Origin: Oscillospiraceae bacterium
GTDB lineage: Bacteria > Bacillota > Clostridia > Oscillospirales > CAG-272
Reading direction: 5' to 3'
DNA: 62,672 nucleotides
NCBI GenBank assembly: GCA_015064415.1
Contig: SVSG01000010.1
Location: 1 to 62,672, forward strand
Shown: positions 42,274 to 50,762 of the stretch, in pieces
Position numbering within the stretch: position 1 is the first letter of the stretch
Layout of the letters: each line of letters opens with the position of its first letter
Position numbers and translations under genes: made by a program
The notes under the pieces: model-generated
What the model saw: only the letters and a program-made list of their open reading frames with translations
Told to the model about the DNA's origin: nothing
Database searches by the model: none

Positions 42274-42942
42274 TTACCGATCGCCGAACAGGATCTTGGC
42301 TACCTGCCCCTCCAGCTCGCGGCGCACGTCTGCCATCAGGACGTCCAGCGCACAGTTGAGCTCCACGTCACCGAAGCGCAGGACAAGCCCCCCGTCGATG
42401 GGGGCGCACCCCGCGGCAAGGCAAAGCTTGGCCGCCTTCTCCTTACCCACGCGGCGCTCCGCCAGACGGCGCGCACCGTCCACCACGGCAGTACCGAAGC
42501 GCTCGCGGTCCTTTTCACCGAAAAGCACCTCAATGCGCTCGATCGGCTCGACCTCATCGCCAAAGGCGATGCTTTGTTGCTCGGCGCGGTGCTGCTCCAT
42601 CAGAGCCGACACCAGAAGCGCGATCAGAAGCTCGCGATATTTTCCGTATTGATTGGAGCAGATCTCCTCCTTGGCGCGCGCAAACGCCTCGTCCAGAAGC
42701 GATCTGCGCATGCTTTGCAGGATCTCTGTGTGCTCCTTTTCGCACTGCGCGCGGGCACCAAGCAAAAGGGCCTTCAACGTCTCCTCGCCCTCTTTTTCGA
42801 TCCGCTCACGCGTCTGCTCGGAGCGGGCGGCGTACTCGTGCGCCATCTGCGTGCAGTCGTTCTCTGCCTCCTGCAGGATGGTTTGTGCGCGGGCGCGGGC
42901 ATCCGTGCCGATCTGCTCCAGAATTTTTTCCAGTCCCGTCAT
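42274..42942 (-). CDS. atpE: V-type ATP synthase subunit E
   Basis: 222 residues. Long N-terminal coiled coil (LEKILEQIGTDARARAQTILQEAENDCTQMA and on to about residue 100), then the globular head-binding domain ending GGLVLRFGDVELNCALDVLMADVRRELEGQVAKILF. Peripheral stalk with subunit H. Spacing of 3 bases to subunit K upstream. Confidence 0.93.
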   Translation of the reverse strand: MTGLEKILEQIGTDARARAQTILQEAENDCTQMAHEYAARSEQTRERIEKEGEETLKALLLGARAQCEKEHTEILQSMRRSLLDEAFARAKEEICSNQYGKYRELLIALLVSALMEQHRAEQQSIAFGDEVEPIERIEVLFGEKDRERFGTAVVDGARRLAERRVGKEKAAKLCLAAGCAPIDGGLVLRFGDVELNCALDVLMADVRRELEGQVAKILFGDR

Positions 42943-42945
42943 ATC

Positions 42946-43446
<501 letters not shown>

Positions 43447-43453
43447 TTATTTT

Positions 43454-45442
43454 TTAATTTTGAATAACGGTTTCAGCGTCCTCCGGGGTCGTGTCCTCGG
43501 AGTAACGGTCGGCAGCTTCCATCGGTTTGAACGGCGTGCCGCCGTCCTCGTAAAACTTGCCGAAAAATTCGATATACTGCAATCTGGAGGTGTGGACAAA
43601 GGTGCCCAGCACGTTGATGACCAGATTCAGAAGGTGTCCCACGCAGAACACCACCACCATCAGAATAAAGCCGACCACGCTGCCGCCCTTCAGGGTCGCC
43701 AGAATGTTGACCACCTGCCCCACGACGGCGGAGGCAAGCCCCAGCGCCAGAATACGCGAGTAGGAAAGCAGGTCGGAGGCGAAGTTGATCAAGCTGTAAA
43801 GCCCGCCAAGCCCGCCGATGAATTTGGAAACGATCCCCTTTTTGTGTCGCCCCTGCGTGGCCACGATGGCCACCACGCCGCCAAGCGTGAGCCAAGGGCC
43901 CACAGTCGTGCCGAGTGCCAGCGTAGCGATCCCCGCAAAGAGCAGCCAGTAGGAGCCGACGTCAAAGATCGCATCCAGCACCTTGCCGCGGCGGCAAAGG
44001 ATAAAGCCCTGCACCGCCATGCCGGCAAGCAGGTGCAAAGCACCCACGCCAAGCGAGACGATGAGGAAGGCCATCGGGTTCTGGATCGGGTCGAAAAGCA
44101 ACGCCACGTTCGCCGCTTCTGCGGGCAGAAGCGAAAGGTTTGGCATCTGCTCCGGCGTTTTTCCAAGGAAGCTTTCCAAAAACGCGAGCGGGAAATTGCC
44201 GAAATACGAGCCGAACAGCACCCCGAAAAGGATGCAGGAAAGCCCGCAATAGCCGAACATCAAAAGGAAACGCTTCATCCCCTCGCGCGGGTGCGTAAAG
44301 CGCACGAGCAAAAAGCAGGCAAGCGAGAGCACAAGGCCGTAGCCCGCGTCCGCGAACATCAACCCGAAGATCAGCATATAGAAAATGCTCATCACAAAGG
44401 TGGGATCCAGCTTGCCGTAGGCGGGATAGGAATACATCCCCACCACCCACTCGAAATTTTTGGCAAAGCTGTTGTTTTGCAAAAGGATCGGGGGCTCCTC
44501 GCCCTCGGCGGGCTCCTCAAACTCAAAGCAAGCCCCCTCGCGCTCCAGCACGCGCGTCACGCGCTCCTTTTGCTGTACGGGGCACCAGGCGCAAAGCACC
44601 GTATAGCCCGCCGTGGCGGCAAGGTGCTCCTTTTGCTCCTCGGCGCGCAGCGTGGTGGTCTCCACGTCGCAAAGCACCTCTACCTCGGAAAGGCGCTCGG
44701 AAAGCGAGCGCAGTCGCGTCTCCAGCCCTTCCAATGCCTCGTCGATCTCCGCGCGGCGGCGGTCTGCGCGGTCAAACAGCGCCTTGGCCGTGCCGTCCCG
44801 CCGCGGGAAGGTGGCCGCGAGAAAGCCGATGGCGGAAAGCGCCCGGGCCGTGGCCTCGCGCTCCTTGCTGTGCACCAGTACCGAAAGGTACAGCCCCGCG
44901 CCGTCCTCGCCGATCAGCTGACCGACGGCGGCACGCCCCTCCAGGGCCTCAAGGACCGTCTCCTGCGAGGTGCCGCCGGGCAGGGCGCCGAGCAAAAGCT
45001 CGGTCTGTGCGGTGCCCGTAAAATCCAACCGCTGTCTGTAATCCAGATACGGGGTGTAGGCCTGCATCACGGCAAGCAGCTCCTCGCGCTCGGCGCGCAA
45101 CCGGCGTTGCTCCTCCAGCACGCGCTCGGTGCCCGCCACGACCTGCCACGCCCGCTCATAGCTGCCGTCCGTACGGAAGGCGGCGTGCGAGATCTTGGTG
45201 CGCTCCGGAAACAAGCGCATTTTCCGCACGCTGCGCTTGGCAAGCACGGGAAGCACCGCCTCCACGCGCGACACGCGCTCAGCGGCCCCCGCCACGTCAC
45301 CCTTGGGCGGCGGATATTTCGTGTTTTCCGACGGGGGCTGTACCGGTGACACGGCGCGCAATCGCATCAGCTTGCGCAAAAGCGCGTCCGCGCGCTCGCG
45401 CGGCACGACCGCCGTCAATTTTTCCATTTTACTTACTGACAT
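43454..45442 (-). CDS. atpI: V-type ATP synthase subunit I
   Basis: 662 residues from the ATG at 45442 (MSVSKMEKLTAVVP, matching the usual subunit I opening). It overlaps the end of the subunit H gene by 10 bases, so translation is probably coupled. The N-terminal half is cytosolic with coiled-coil stretches (RADRRRAEIDEALEGLETRLRSL); the C-terminal half has seven to eight membrane helices including FADAGYGLVLSLACFL and FASDLLSYSRILALGLASAVVG, the conserved half-channel region. It is the stator facing the K ring. Confidence 0.94.
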   Translation of the reverse strand: MSVSKMEKLTAVVPRERADALLRKLMRLRAVSPVQPPSENTKYPPPKGDVAGAAERVSRVEAVLPVLAKRSVRKMRLFPERTKISHAAFRTDGSYERAWQVVAGTERVLEEQRRLRAEREELLAVMQAYTPYLDYRQRLDFTGTAQTELLLGALPGGTSQETVLEALEGRAAVGQLIGEDGAGLYLSVLVHSKEREATARALSAIGFLAATFPRRDGTAKALFDRADRRRAEIDEALEGLETRLRSLSERLSEVEVLCDVETTTLRAEEQKEHLAATAGYTVLCAWCPVQQKERVTRVLEREGACFEFEEPAEGEEPPILLQNNSFAKNFEWVVGMYSYPAYGKLDPTFVMSIFYMLIFGLMFADAGYGLVLSLACFLLVRFTHPREGMKRFLLMFGYCGLSCILFGVLFGSYFGNFPLAFLESFLGKTPEQMPNLSLLPAEAANVALLFDPIQNPMAFLIVSLGVGALHLLAGMAVQGFILCRRGKVLDAIFDVGSYWLLFAGIATLALGTTVGPWLTLGGVVAIVATQGRHKKGIVSKFIGGLGGLYSLINFASDLLSYSRILALGLASAVVGQVVNILATLKGGSVVGFILMVVVFCVGHLLNLVINVLGTFVHTSRLQYIEFFGKFYEDGGTPFKPMEAADRYSEDTTPEDAETVIQN

Positions 45443-45753
45443 TTTTCCACGATCCCCCAAACGATCGCCTTGACGGCTGCATCCATGCGCTCCTGTGCCT
45501 GTTCGGCAAGGGCCTGCGCCTCCTTGGTTGCTTCCGCACGCCGCTTTGCGATCAACGCCTCGGCCGCGGCGGCAGACTGCGCCAGCTTTTGCTTATTTTG
45601 CTCGATCGCGTCGCGCTCCACCTTTGCAAGATGCTCCTCTGCCTTTTGTTGCATGTCGGCGCGGCTTTCCGCGGCGCGCTCGCTTGCCACACGGCAAAGC
45701 ACCTCGGCCTGCTCCTCGGCCTTGACAATTCTGGAAATTGCCTCCTGCGACAT
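45433..45753 (-). CDS. V-type ATP synthase peripheral stalk subunit H (G-like)
   Basis: 106 residues from the ATG at 45753 (AAAGGATGG upstream); an earlier in-frame start at 45804 would begin inside the promoter -10 zone and is rejected. Almost all alpha-helical coiled coil, rich in Ala, Glu, Lys and Gln (EEQAEVLCRVASERAAESRADMQQK). It pairs with subunit E as peripheral stalk. Position first in the operon fits AtpH/NtpF. Confidence 0.88.
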   Translation of the reverse strand: MSQEAISRIVKAEEQAEVLCRVASERAAESRADMQQKAEEHLAKVERDAIEQNKQKLAQSAAAAEALIAKRRAEATKEAQALAEQAQERMDAAVKAIVWGIVEKCQ

Positions 45754-45794
45754 TTTTTCACCATCCTTTTTCGATGTGATTTTTTTCACAATGT

Positions 45795-45823
45795 ATTTTA
45801 ACATATATTTATTCTATTGTCAA
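45795..45823 (-). promoter_or_regulatory. Promoter of the V-type ATPase operon
   Basis: TTGACA, a 17-base spacer and TAAAAT on the minus strand, about 40 bases before the subunit H start. Confidence 0.85.
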
Positions 45824-45867
45824 TCTTTACACTTACAAATAAATGAAAAAAAGTGCGACGGATTTCG

Positions 45868-46287
45868 TCAGCTTTCGCCCCCGGCACGAAGCAGGAAACG
45901 GGGCTTTCTCAGCTGCAACGCGCCGTCCGCGCTCCAATAGGTGTTCAAGACCTCGTTTCGGCTGATCTCCGTGCCCTGCGCCACCGTGAGCGAAAGCGTG
46001 ATGCAAAGCATCCCCTTCAAAGGACGAATTTGCGCCAAAAGTCGCACCGTTTTGGGGGTAAATGCATAACCGCGCCCCGCCAGCACCGCGTTTTCCAGCT
46101 CCGCCGATGCTGCGGGGAAAAGCACTTTTTCCGCGTGCGCACAGATCTCTTTGCCCATGCGCGCAAAATGCGCGGCCGCGGGGCTCTCACCCGCGGGGAG
46201 CACGCTTTGAAAGCACAGCACCACCCGCCCGCCGTGCCGCCGGCGTTTTTCTTTTTTCTCGCACGCCAAAATCACCGTTTTTCTCAT
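45868..46287 (-). CDS. Hypothetical protein
   Basis: 139 residues from the ATG at 46287 (GGGGGAACGGT upstream); an in-frame start 5 codons earlier is less well placed. The N-terminus MRKTVILACEKKEKRRRHGG is basic. The rest has alternating strands and helices, with the C-terminal half (LKGMLCITLSLTVAQGTEISRNEVLNTYW) looking like a beta-hairpin region. No signal peptide. I recognise no family. It lies between the V-ATPase promoter and a terminator, so it is a single-gene unit. Confidence 0.6.
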   Translation of the reverse strand: MRKTVILACEKKEKRRRHGGRVVLCFQSVLPAGESPAAAHFARMGKEICAHAEKVLFPAASAELENAVLAGRGYAFTPKTVRLLAQIRPLKGMLCITLSLTVAQGTEISRNEVLNTYWSADGALQLRKPRFLLRAGGES

Positions 46288-46343
46288 ACCGTTCCCCCAC
46301 ATATTCGTTTTTTTACCTTATGCGGGCAAAAGGAGTTTTATAC

Positions 46344-46379
46344 AAAAACGGGATGCGAGCGAGCCCGCATCCCGTTTTT
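46344..46379 (-). terminator. Intrinsic terminator after the symporter gene
   Basis: AAAAACGGGATGCG and CGCATCCCGTTTTT arms enclose a short loop, 4 bases past the symporter stop. Confidence 0.93.
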
Positions 46380-46382
46380 ATT

Positions 46383-47867
46383 TTACTGCTCTTCGGGGGC
46401 ATTCTCCGCCTCGGCGGCGGCATCCCCTTCGATCTTCGGCAGGTCGCAGGCACCGCGCGTCTTAGCGGATCTTGCCACCATACCGCCCAGCGCCACCAGC
46501 GCGATCACGTTGGGCAACACCATCAGGTAGTTGAAGAAGTCGGTCAGCTCCCAGACAAGATCATCCTGGAAGATGGAGCCGAGGAACACAAAGCCCACGG
46601 CAATGATCGAATAAATAGGCAGTGCCTTCTTACCAAAAAGATACTGTACGTTGATCTTGCCGAAGAAGTTCCAGCCGAGAATGGTGGAAAAGGCGAAGAA
46701 GAACAGACACACAGCAACAAAAATGTTACCGAAGGTCTCACCAAACACCTTGCCGAACGCCATCTGCGCCAGGTTTGCCTTGGGGAAGTTTTCTGCCACG
46801 GCGGAAAGCAGACCGCCCTGTGCACGGTTGTAGCTGAGCGCATTGCCGAGCACGCCGTCACCGGCATACAGCGTGGAAATGACCACCAGAGCAGTCATCG
46901 TCAACACGATAAAGGTATCGATGAACACACCGATCATCGCGGAAACGCCCTGCTCGTGCGGGGTCTTGACGTTTGCCTGCGCATGCGCGTGGGGCGTGGA
47001 GCCCATACCAGCTTCGTTAGAAAACAGCCCGCGCTTGGCGCCCTGGCTGATGGCGGACTTGAGCGCGTAGCCGATACCGCCGCCGATAAGCGCGCTGCCG
47101 TTAAAGGCGTATTTGAAGATCATACCAAAGCTCTCGGGGATATAAGCGACACGGGCGAAGATCACCACCAAGCTGCCCACGATGTAAAGCAAAGCCATGA
47201 GCGGTACGATCTTTTCCGTGACAGCGGCCAGACGGTCCACACCGCCAAGAAAGATCACACCCGCGATCAACGCGATCAAAAGACCGATGATCCAGTAAAG
47301 CCCCGTGCTCATGCCGATGGCGGCGCCTGCCGTGCCCGCGATCGAGTTGGACTGCACCATCGAGCCCATGAAGCCGAGCGCCAGAATGGCCGCCACGGAG
47401 AAGAATACGGAAAGGAATTTGCCGAACCCGTTGGGGATGGCCTTTTTGATGTAATAAACGGGACCGCCCTGCACGTTGCCGTCGGCATCGATCACGCGGG
47501 TCTTTTGTGCCAGCACGGCCTCGGCATAAATGGTTGCCATGCCAAGGAAGGCGATCACCCACATCCAGAAAATGGCACCGGGGCCGCCGATGAGAATGGC
47601 GCCGCAGGCACCGACAATGTTACCCGTGCCCACCTGCGCGGCGATGGCCGTGGCAAGCGCCTGGAAGGAGGAAAGACCGCTTTTTTGCTTGCCGCCCTTG
47701 AGGGAAAGCCCGCCGAACACCTGCTTCATGCCCTCGCCAAAGCAGCGCACCTGCACAAAGCGCGTGCGGATGGTGAAGTAAAGTCCCGCGCCGATCAGCA
47801 AAAAGATCAGCACGTAGTCGGTCAGATACGAGTTGACGGTTTGTACGATTTTCAGCAACACGTCCAT
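46383..47867 (-). CDS. Sodium:alanine/glycine symporter (AGCS family)
   Basis: 494 residues with CGGAGG upstream. About 11 membrane helices. The AGCS family signature is present: QALATAIAAQVGTGNIVGACGAILIGGPGAIFWMWV, later GLFSNEAGMGSTPHAHAQA and FAFSTILGWNFFGKINVQYLFG. It imports alanine and/or glycine with Na+. Its leader contains a glycine riboswitch and a terminator, which makes glycine the likely physiological ligand. It fits a cell with a Na+-coupled ATPase next door. Confidence 0.95.
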   Translation of the reverse strand: MDVLLKIVQTVNSYLTDYVLIFLLIGAGLYFTIRTRFVQVRCFGEGMKQVFGGLSLKGGKQKSGLSSFQALATAIAAQVGTGNIVGACGAILIGGPGAIFWMWVIAFLGMATIYAEAVLAQKTRVIDADGNVQGGPVYYIKKAIPNGFGKFLSVFFSVAAILALGFMGSMVQSNSIAGTAGAAIGMSTGLYWIIGLLIALIAGVIFLGGVDRLAAVTEKIVPLMALLYIVGSLVVIFARVAYIPESFGMIFKYAFNGSALIGGGIGYALKSAISQGAKRGLFSNEAGMGSTPHAHAQANVKTPHEQGVSAMIGVFIDTFIVLTMTALVVISTLYAGDGVLGNALSYNRAQGGLLSAVAENFPKANLAQMAFGKVFGETFGNIFVAVCLFFFAFSTILGWNFFGKINVQYLFGKKALPIYSIIAVGFVFLGSIFQDDLVWELTDFFNYLMVLPNVIALVALGGMVARSAKTRGACDLPKIEGDAAAEAENAPEEQ

Positions 47868-47881
47868 GAGAAAAACCTCCG

Positions 47882-47916
47882 AAAAATAAAAAATAAGAGC
47901 TGCCGCGCGGCAACTC
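47882..47916 (-). terminator. Riboswitch expression-platform terminator
   Basis: A ten-pair GC-rich hairpin (47897-47916; GAGTTGCCGC with GCGGCAGCTC) is followed on the minus strand by TTATTTTTTATTTTT, between the aptamer and the ribosome site of the symporter. Probably formed or avoided depending on glycine. Confidence 0.8.
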
Positions 47917-47960
47917 CGAAAAATATTTCCCCATGAAAAACAAAAAAGCTATGCGTTTTT

Positions 47961-48066
47961 GTCTCTGTCCTTTGGCCTGAGAGATTCGGCGGCCACGCGG
48001 CCAACCTTGCACCTTCGGCACTCCATCGGGAGATTCTCCAGAGTTCCCTCCCCCTTCGGTCTCTTG
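47961..48066 (-). ncRNA. Glycine riboswitch aptamer
   Basis: On the minus strand the conserved glycine aptamer segments are in order: CTCTGGAGAATCTCCC, then TGCCGAAGGTGCAAGG, a variable stem (TTGGCCGCGTGGCCGCC), then CTCTCAGGCCAAAGGACAGAG. One aptamer is seen, not a tandem. It precedes an AGCS symporter, where such singlet riboswitches commonly shut off uptake at high glycine; direction of control is inference. Confidence 0.93.
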
Positions 48067-48097
48067 CGATCCCCAAGGGTTCTGCGGGTATGCGGAT

Positions 48098-48127
48098 ATT
48101 GTAGCACAAAAACGCGAAAAAAGTCAA
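48098..48127 (-). promoter_or_regulatory. Promoter for riboswitch and symporter
   Basis: TTGACT, an 18-base spacer and TACAAT on the minus strand, about 30 bases upstream of the aptamer. Together the promoter, aptamer and terminator explain the 367-base gap between 47868 and 48234. Confidence 0.75.
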
Positions 48128-48158
48128 CACCTTTTCCGCGTTTTGTGAAAAATCGTGA

Positions 48159-48195
48159 AAAATACGGGGGAGCGCATTCCGCTCCCCCGTATTTT
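48159..48195. terminator. Intrinsic terminator
   Basis: AAAATACGGGGGAGCG and CGCTCCCCCGTATTTT arms enclose a 5-base loop, downstream of the nucleotidyltransferase gene. Confidence 0.93.
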
Positions 48196-48234
48196 GTCTA
48201 TTTCGCCGAGAAAAAGTATGACAAATTGTCGCGC

Positions 48235-49149
48235 TTACTTGGCATAAAGATCCTTTTCGTTGTACTCGCCCTTTGCATAAAGCTCGCGGAAGGCGTTGAT
48301 CACGGCCTCCTTGTCCTCCTGATAGGTGACGCCGAACCAACGGTCGTGCGTGGGCAGCACGCGCACGGTCGCCTTGCCGGATTTGACCATGCCGTCCACC
48401 ACGCTGGGCAGGAAATACTCGGCCTTCAGATCACCCTCTTCGATGCCTGCAAGGAAGCGGGGGAAGCCGTCCTTCAGCTCCTCCATGAAATCAGGGGTCA
48501 GCGCCCACATGTTCATGGAAACGATGGATTCGGGATCGATGGGGGTGCGTACGCCGTCCTTTTCCACAGCGGCGCCCGTCTTGTCGTCCTTGACAAGGCC
48601 GCCCGTCTCGGTCACGGTGGTCAGATACCCGTTCTCCACGGTGCAGATGCCGCGCGTGACGGCACCGTTTTCACTGAGCGTGTTCTTCAAAATGAAGCCG
48701 GGCATGCAGAATTTGCCTGCCTTGCCCTCGTTTTCCACCAGGAAATCGTGCGCCAAGCGGAACGCCTCCTTGCCGTAGTAATCATCGGCATTGATGACAA
48801 GGAAGGGCTCGTTCACAATGTCGCGGCAGGAAAGCACCGCGTGACCCGTTCCCCAGGGCTTTTTGCGCTCCGCGGGGCAGGTAAAGCCCGCGGGCAGGTC
48901 CTCCTTTTCCTGAAAGGCGTAGGCCACGGGGCACACCTTTTCGATGCGCGTGCCGATCACCTCGCGAAAATCCTTTTCCAGATCGCGGCGGATGATGAAC
49001 ACCACGCGGTCAAAGCCCGCCTCCAGCGCGTCGTGGATGGAATAATCCATAATGATCTCGCCGTTGGGTCCCACGGGGGCCAGCTGCTTGATGCCGCCGC
49101 CAAAGCGCGAGCCGATGCCCGCCGCCATAATTACAAGACTTGTTTTCAT
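48235..49149 (-). CDS. NDP-sugar nucleotidyltransferase family protein
   Basis: 304 residues. The N-terminal nucleotide-binding motif is LVIMAAGIGSRFGGGIKQLAPVGPNGE, followed by PWGTGHAVLSCRDIV and the metal-binding FLVINADDYYG. This is the Rossmann-like fold of glucose-1-phosphate thymidylyl/uridylyl transferases. It would join a sugar-phosphate to an NTP for polysaccharide or glycolipid synthesis. The C-terminal part (LPTHDRWFGVTYQEDKEAVINAF) lacks the hexapeptide repeats of GlmU types. No sugar-specific motif is recognised. Confidence 0.85.
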   Translation of the reverse strand: MKTSLVIMAAGIGSRFGGGIKQLAPVGPNGEIIMDYSIHDALEAGFDRVVFIIRRDLEKDFREVIGTRIEKVCPVAYAFQEKEDLPAGFTCPAERKKPWGTGHAVLSCRDIVNEPFLVINADDYYGKEAFRLAHDFLVENEGKAGKFCMPGFILKNTLSENGAVTRGICTVENGYLTTVTETGGLVKDDKTGAAVEKDGVRTPIDPESIVSMNMWALTPDFMEELKDGFPRFLAGIEEGDLKAEYFLPSVVDGMVKSGKATVRVLPTHDRWFGVTYQEDKEAVINAFRELYAKGEYNEKDLYAK

Positions 49150-49188
49150 TGCAGATCCTCACTTTCGGCCATGGCCGTTTTTTCTTTT

Positions 49189-49217
49189 AGTTTACCACAA
49201 AGCGCGCACAAATGCAA
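49189..49217 (-). promoter_or_regulatory. Promoter for the nucleotidyltransferase
   Basis: TTGCAT, a 17-base spacer and TAAACT on the minus strand, 40 bases before the start. Confidence 0.7.
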
Positions 49218-49286
49218 GTTCTATCTCCATTTTCAAAGAAATTATGAACGATTTCGCACAATCCGCCACACCGTGCGCAAAAGCTC

Positions 49287-49315
49287 TTGCATTGCGCGCG
49301 TTTTTGTGTTAGAAT
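49287..49315 (+). promoter_or_regulatory. Promoter for the MBOAT operon
   Basis: TTGCAT, a 17-base spacer and TAGAAT, 39 bases before the ATG at 49355. Confidence 0.75.
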
Positions 49316-49354
49316 AATTATATATGTCTAAATTTAGGAAGGGAGGAAACGGCC

Positions 49355-50752
49355 ATGCAACTGACAAGCCCTGCGTTTTTGTTTTTGTTTTTGCCGCTCT
49401 CTCTTCTGTATCTGCCGCTTTGCCCCCAAAAATGGCGCAAATGCGTGCTGTCGCTTTTCTCGCTTGTCTTTTTTTTGCTTGCAAATCTGCGACACCCCCT
49501 CTCACTTTTGCAGATCGGCTTTGTGGTGCTTGTGATCACGGCGCTTTCCCTGATGCCCGGTGACACCCTGCCGCGTTTTCGCCTTTTTCTTGGCGTGGCG
49601 GTGCCGCTTGCGCTCTTTTTTACCGCACGCCTTCTGACAGAGATCATCCCCGCGCAGTACGAATACCCCTTCGGCCTTGGGCTTGTGACGCTTGGCGCAA
49701 TCTCGCTTTCCGTTGACCGCTATCGCGGCGACGCCCCCGAGCGCGAGGGGCCGCTGGACACGGTCGGCTATCTGCTCTTTTTCCCCACCCTTACCGTGGG
49801 GCCGATCCTGCGCTATAAGCAGTATCTTTACATGACCGAGCACATTTCCCCCTCCTTTGACGCCTTTTGCGCGGGCGCGTTGCGCTACGTGATCGGCTTT
49901 CTCAAGCGCGTGGCGGTGGCGACTGTGCTATTCTCCTGCCTGCAGATCATCCTTGGAACAGAGCCCGCACTTTTTTCCCTGCCCTTGCTTTTGATCGCGC
50001 TGGTGCTTGGCTTCTTCCTTTTCTATTTCGCCATCTCGGGCACCACGGACATGGCACGCGGCCTTTTGCAGATCTACGGTCTCGTGCCCCCGCGCGGGCA
50101 GGGGCAGGTATTCACCTCCCCCACCCCGCACCGCATGCTCTCGCACATGCTGCTTTCCTATGACAGATTTTTAGAGGATTACGTCGCCTCTCCCGTCCGC
50201 CGCGCCCTGCCGGGGCGCCGGGGGCGCGTGCTTGCCGCGTGTCTTTTCTATCTTTGCACCGTGCTTTTTTACCGCACGCATCCCGCCCTTTTGCTGATCA
50301 TGCTGCCCATGCTGATCACGGCGCTTTGCACCGCGGGGCGCGGCCGCTGGAAGCGCACGTTGAAAAACCGTGTGCTCCGCTTCCTTTTTTCCTTCCTTTC
50401 CGCCGTGCTGCTGGCGCTGTTTGCCGTGTGCATCACGTTGGAGGACCCGATGCACGTTTTCCGCCTTTTTGCGGCGGCCTTTACGCAGGGCAACAATCCG
50501 CTGATCTATCAAACGCTGGTTTCCCTCACCTACGGGCGCTATCTGCTTTGGCTGTTGCCTGTCGCCGTGTTGCTGTTGCCGCTGTCGCACTTTCTTCCCC
50601 GTCTTTGCCGCGCCCTTACGCCCCGTGTGCAGGAGATCGCGCGCGCGCTCGGCACGCTTGTGTGCTTTCTTGCCTTTTTCTTCACGCTTTTGTATCTGTT
50701 CCCCCAATTCCCGCAGTACGCCGACATGACGTATTGCCGCCTTTTGCAGTGA
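49355..50752 (+). CDS. Divergent MBOAT-family O-acyltransferase
   Basis: 465 residues with GGGAGG upstream and about 11 membrane helices. MBOAT landmarks: ISLSVDRYRGD, then YLLFFPTLTVGPILRYKQY (the FFP..GPI.R motif), SHMLLSYDRFLEDYVASPVRR in the place of the usual RWHISL motif, and FYRTHPALLLIMLP, whose His lines up with the catalytic His of GxWHG. So the family is clear but the motifs are unusual. It would move acyl groups across the membrane to a polysaccharide or teichoic acid, with the next gene as partner. Confidence 0.8.
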   Translation: MQLTSPAFLFLFLPLSLLYLPLCPQKWRKCVLSLFSLVFFLLANLRHPLSLLQIGFVVLVITALSLMPGDTLPRFRLFLGVAVPLALFFTARLLTEIIPAQYEYPFGLGLVTLGAISLSVDRYRGDAPEREGPLDTVGYLLFFPTLTVGPILRYKQYLYMTEHISPSFDAFCAGALRYVIGFLKRVAVATVLFSCLQIILGTEPALFSLPLLLIALVLGFFLFYFAISGTTDMARGLLQIYGLVPPRGQGQVFTSPTPHRMLSHMLLSYDRFLEDYVASPVRRALPGRRGRVLAACLFYLCTVLFYRTHPALLLIMLPMLITALCTAGRGRWKRTLKNRVLRFLFSFLSAVLLALFAVCITLEDPMHVFRLFAAAFTQGNNPLIYQTLVSLTYGRYLLWLLPVAVLLLPLSHFLPRLCRALTPRVQEIARALGTLVCFLAFFFTLLYLFPQFPQYADMTYCRLLQ

Positions 50753-50762
50753 GGTACCGCCT

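Noticed and set aside
46062-47936. A 624-codon plus-strand frame opposite the symporter
   Set aside because: It runs across a terminator and the riboswitch leader and has no family-like sequence.
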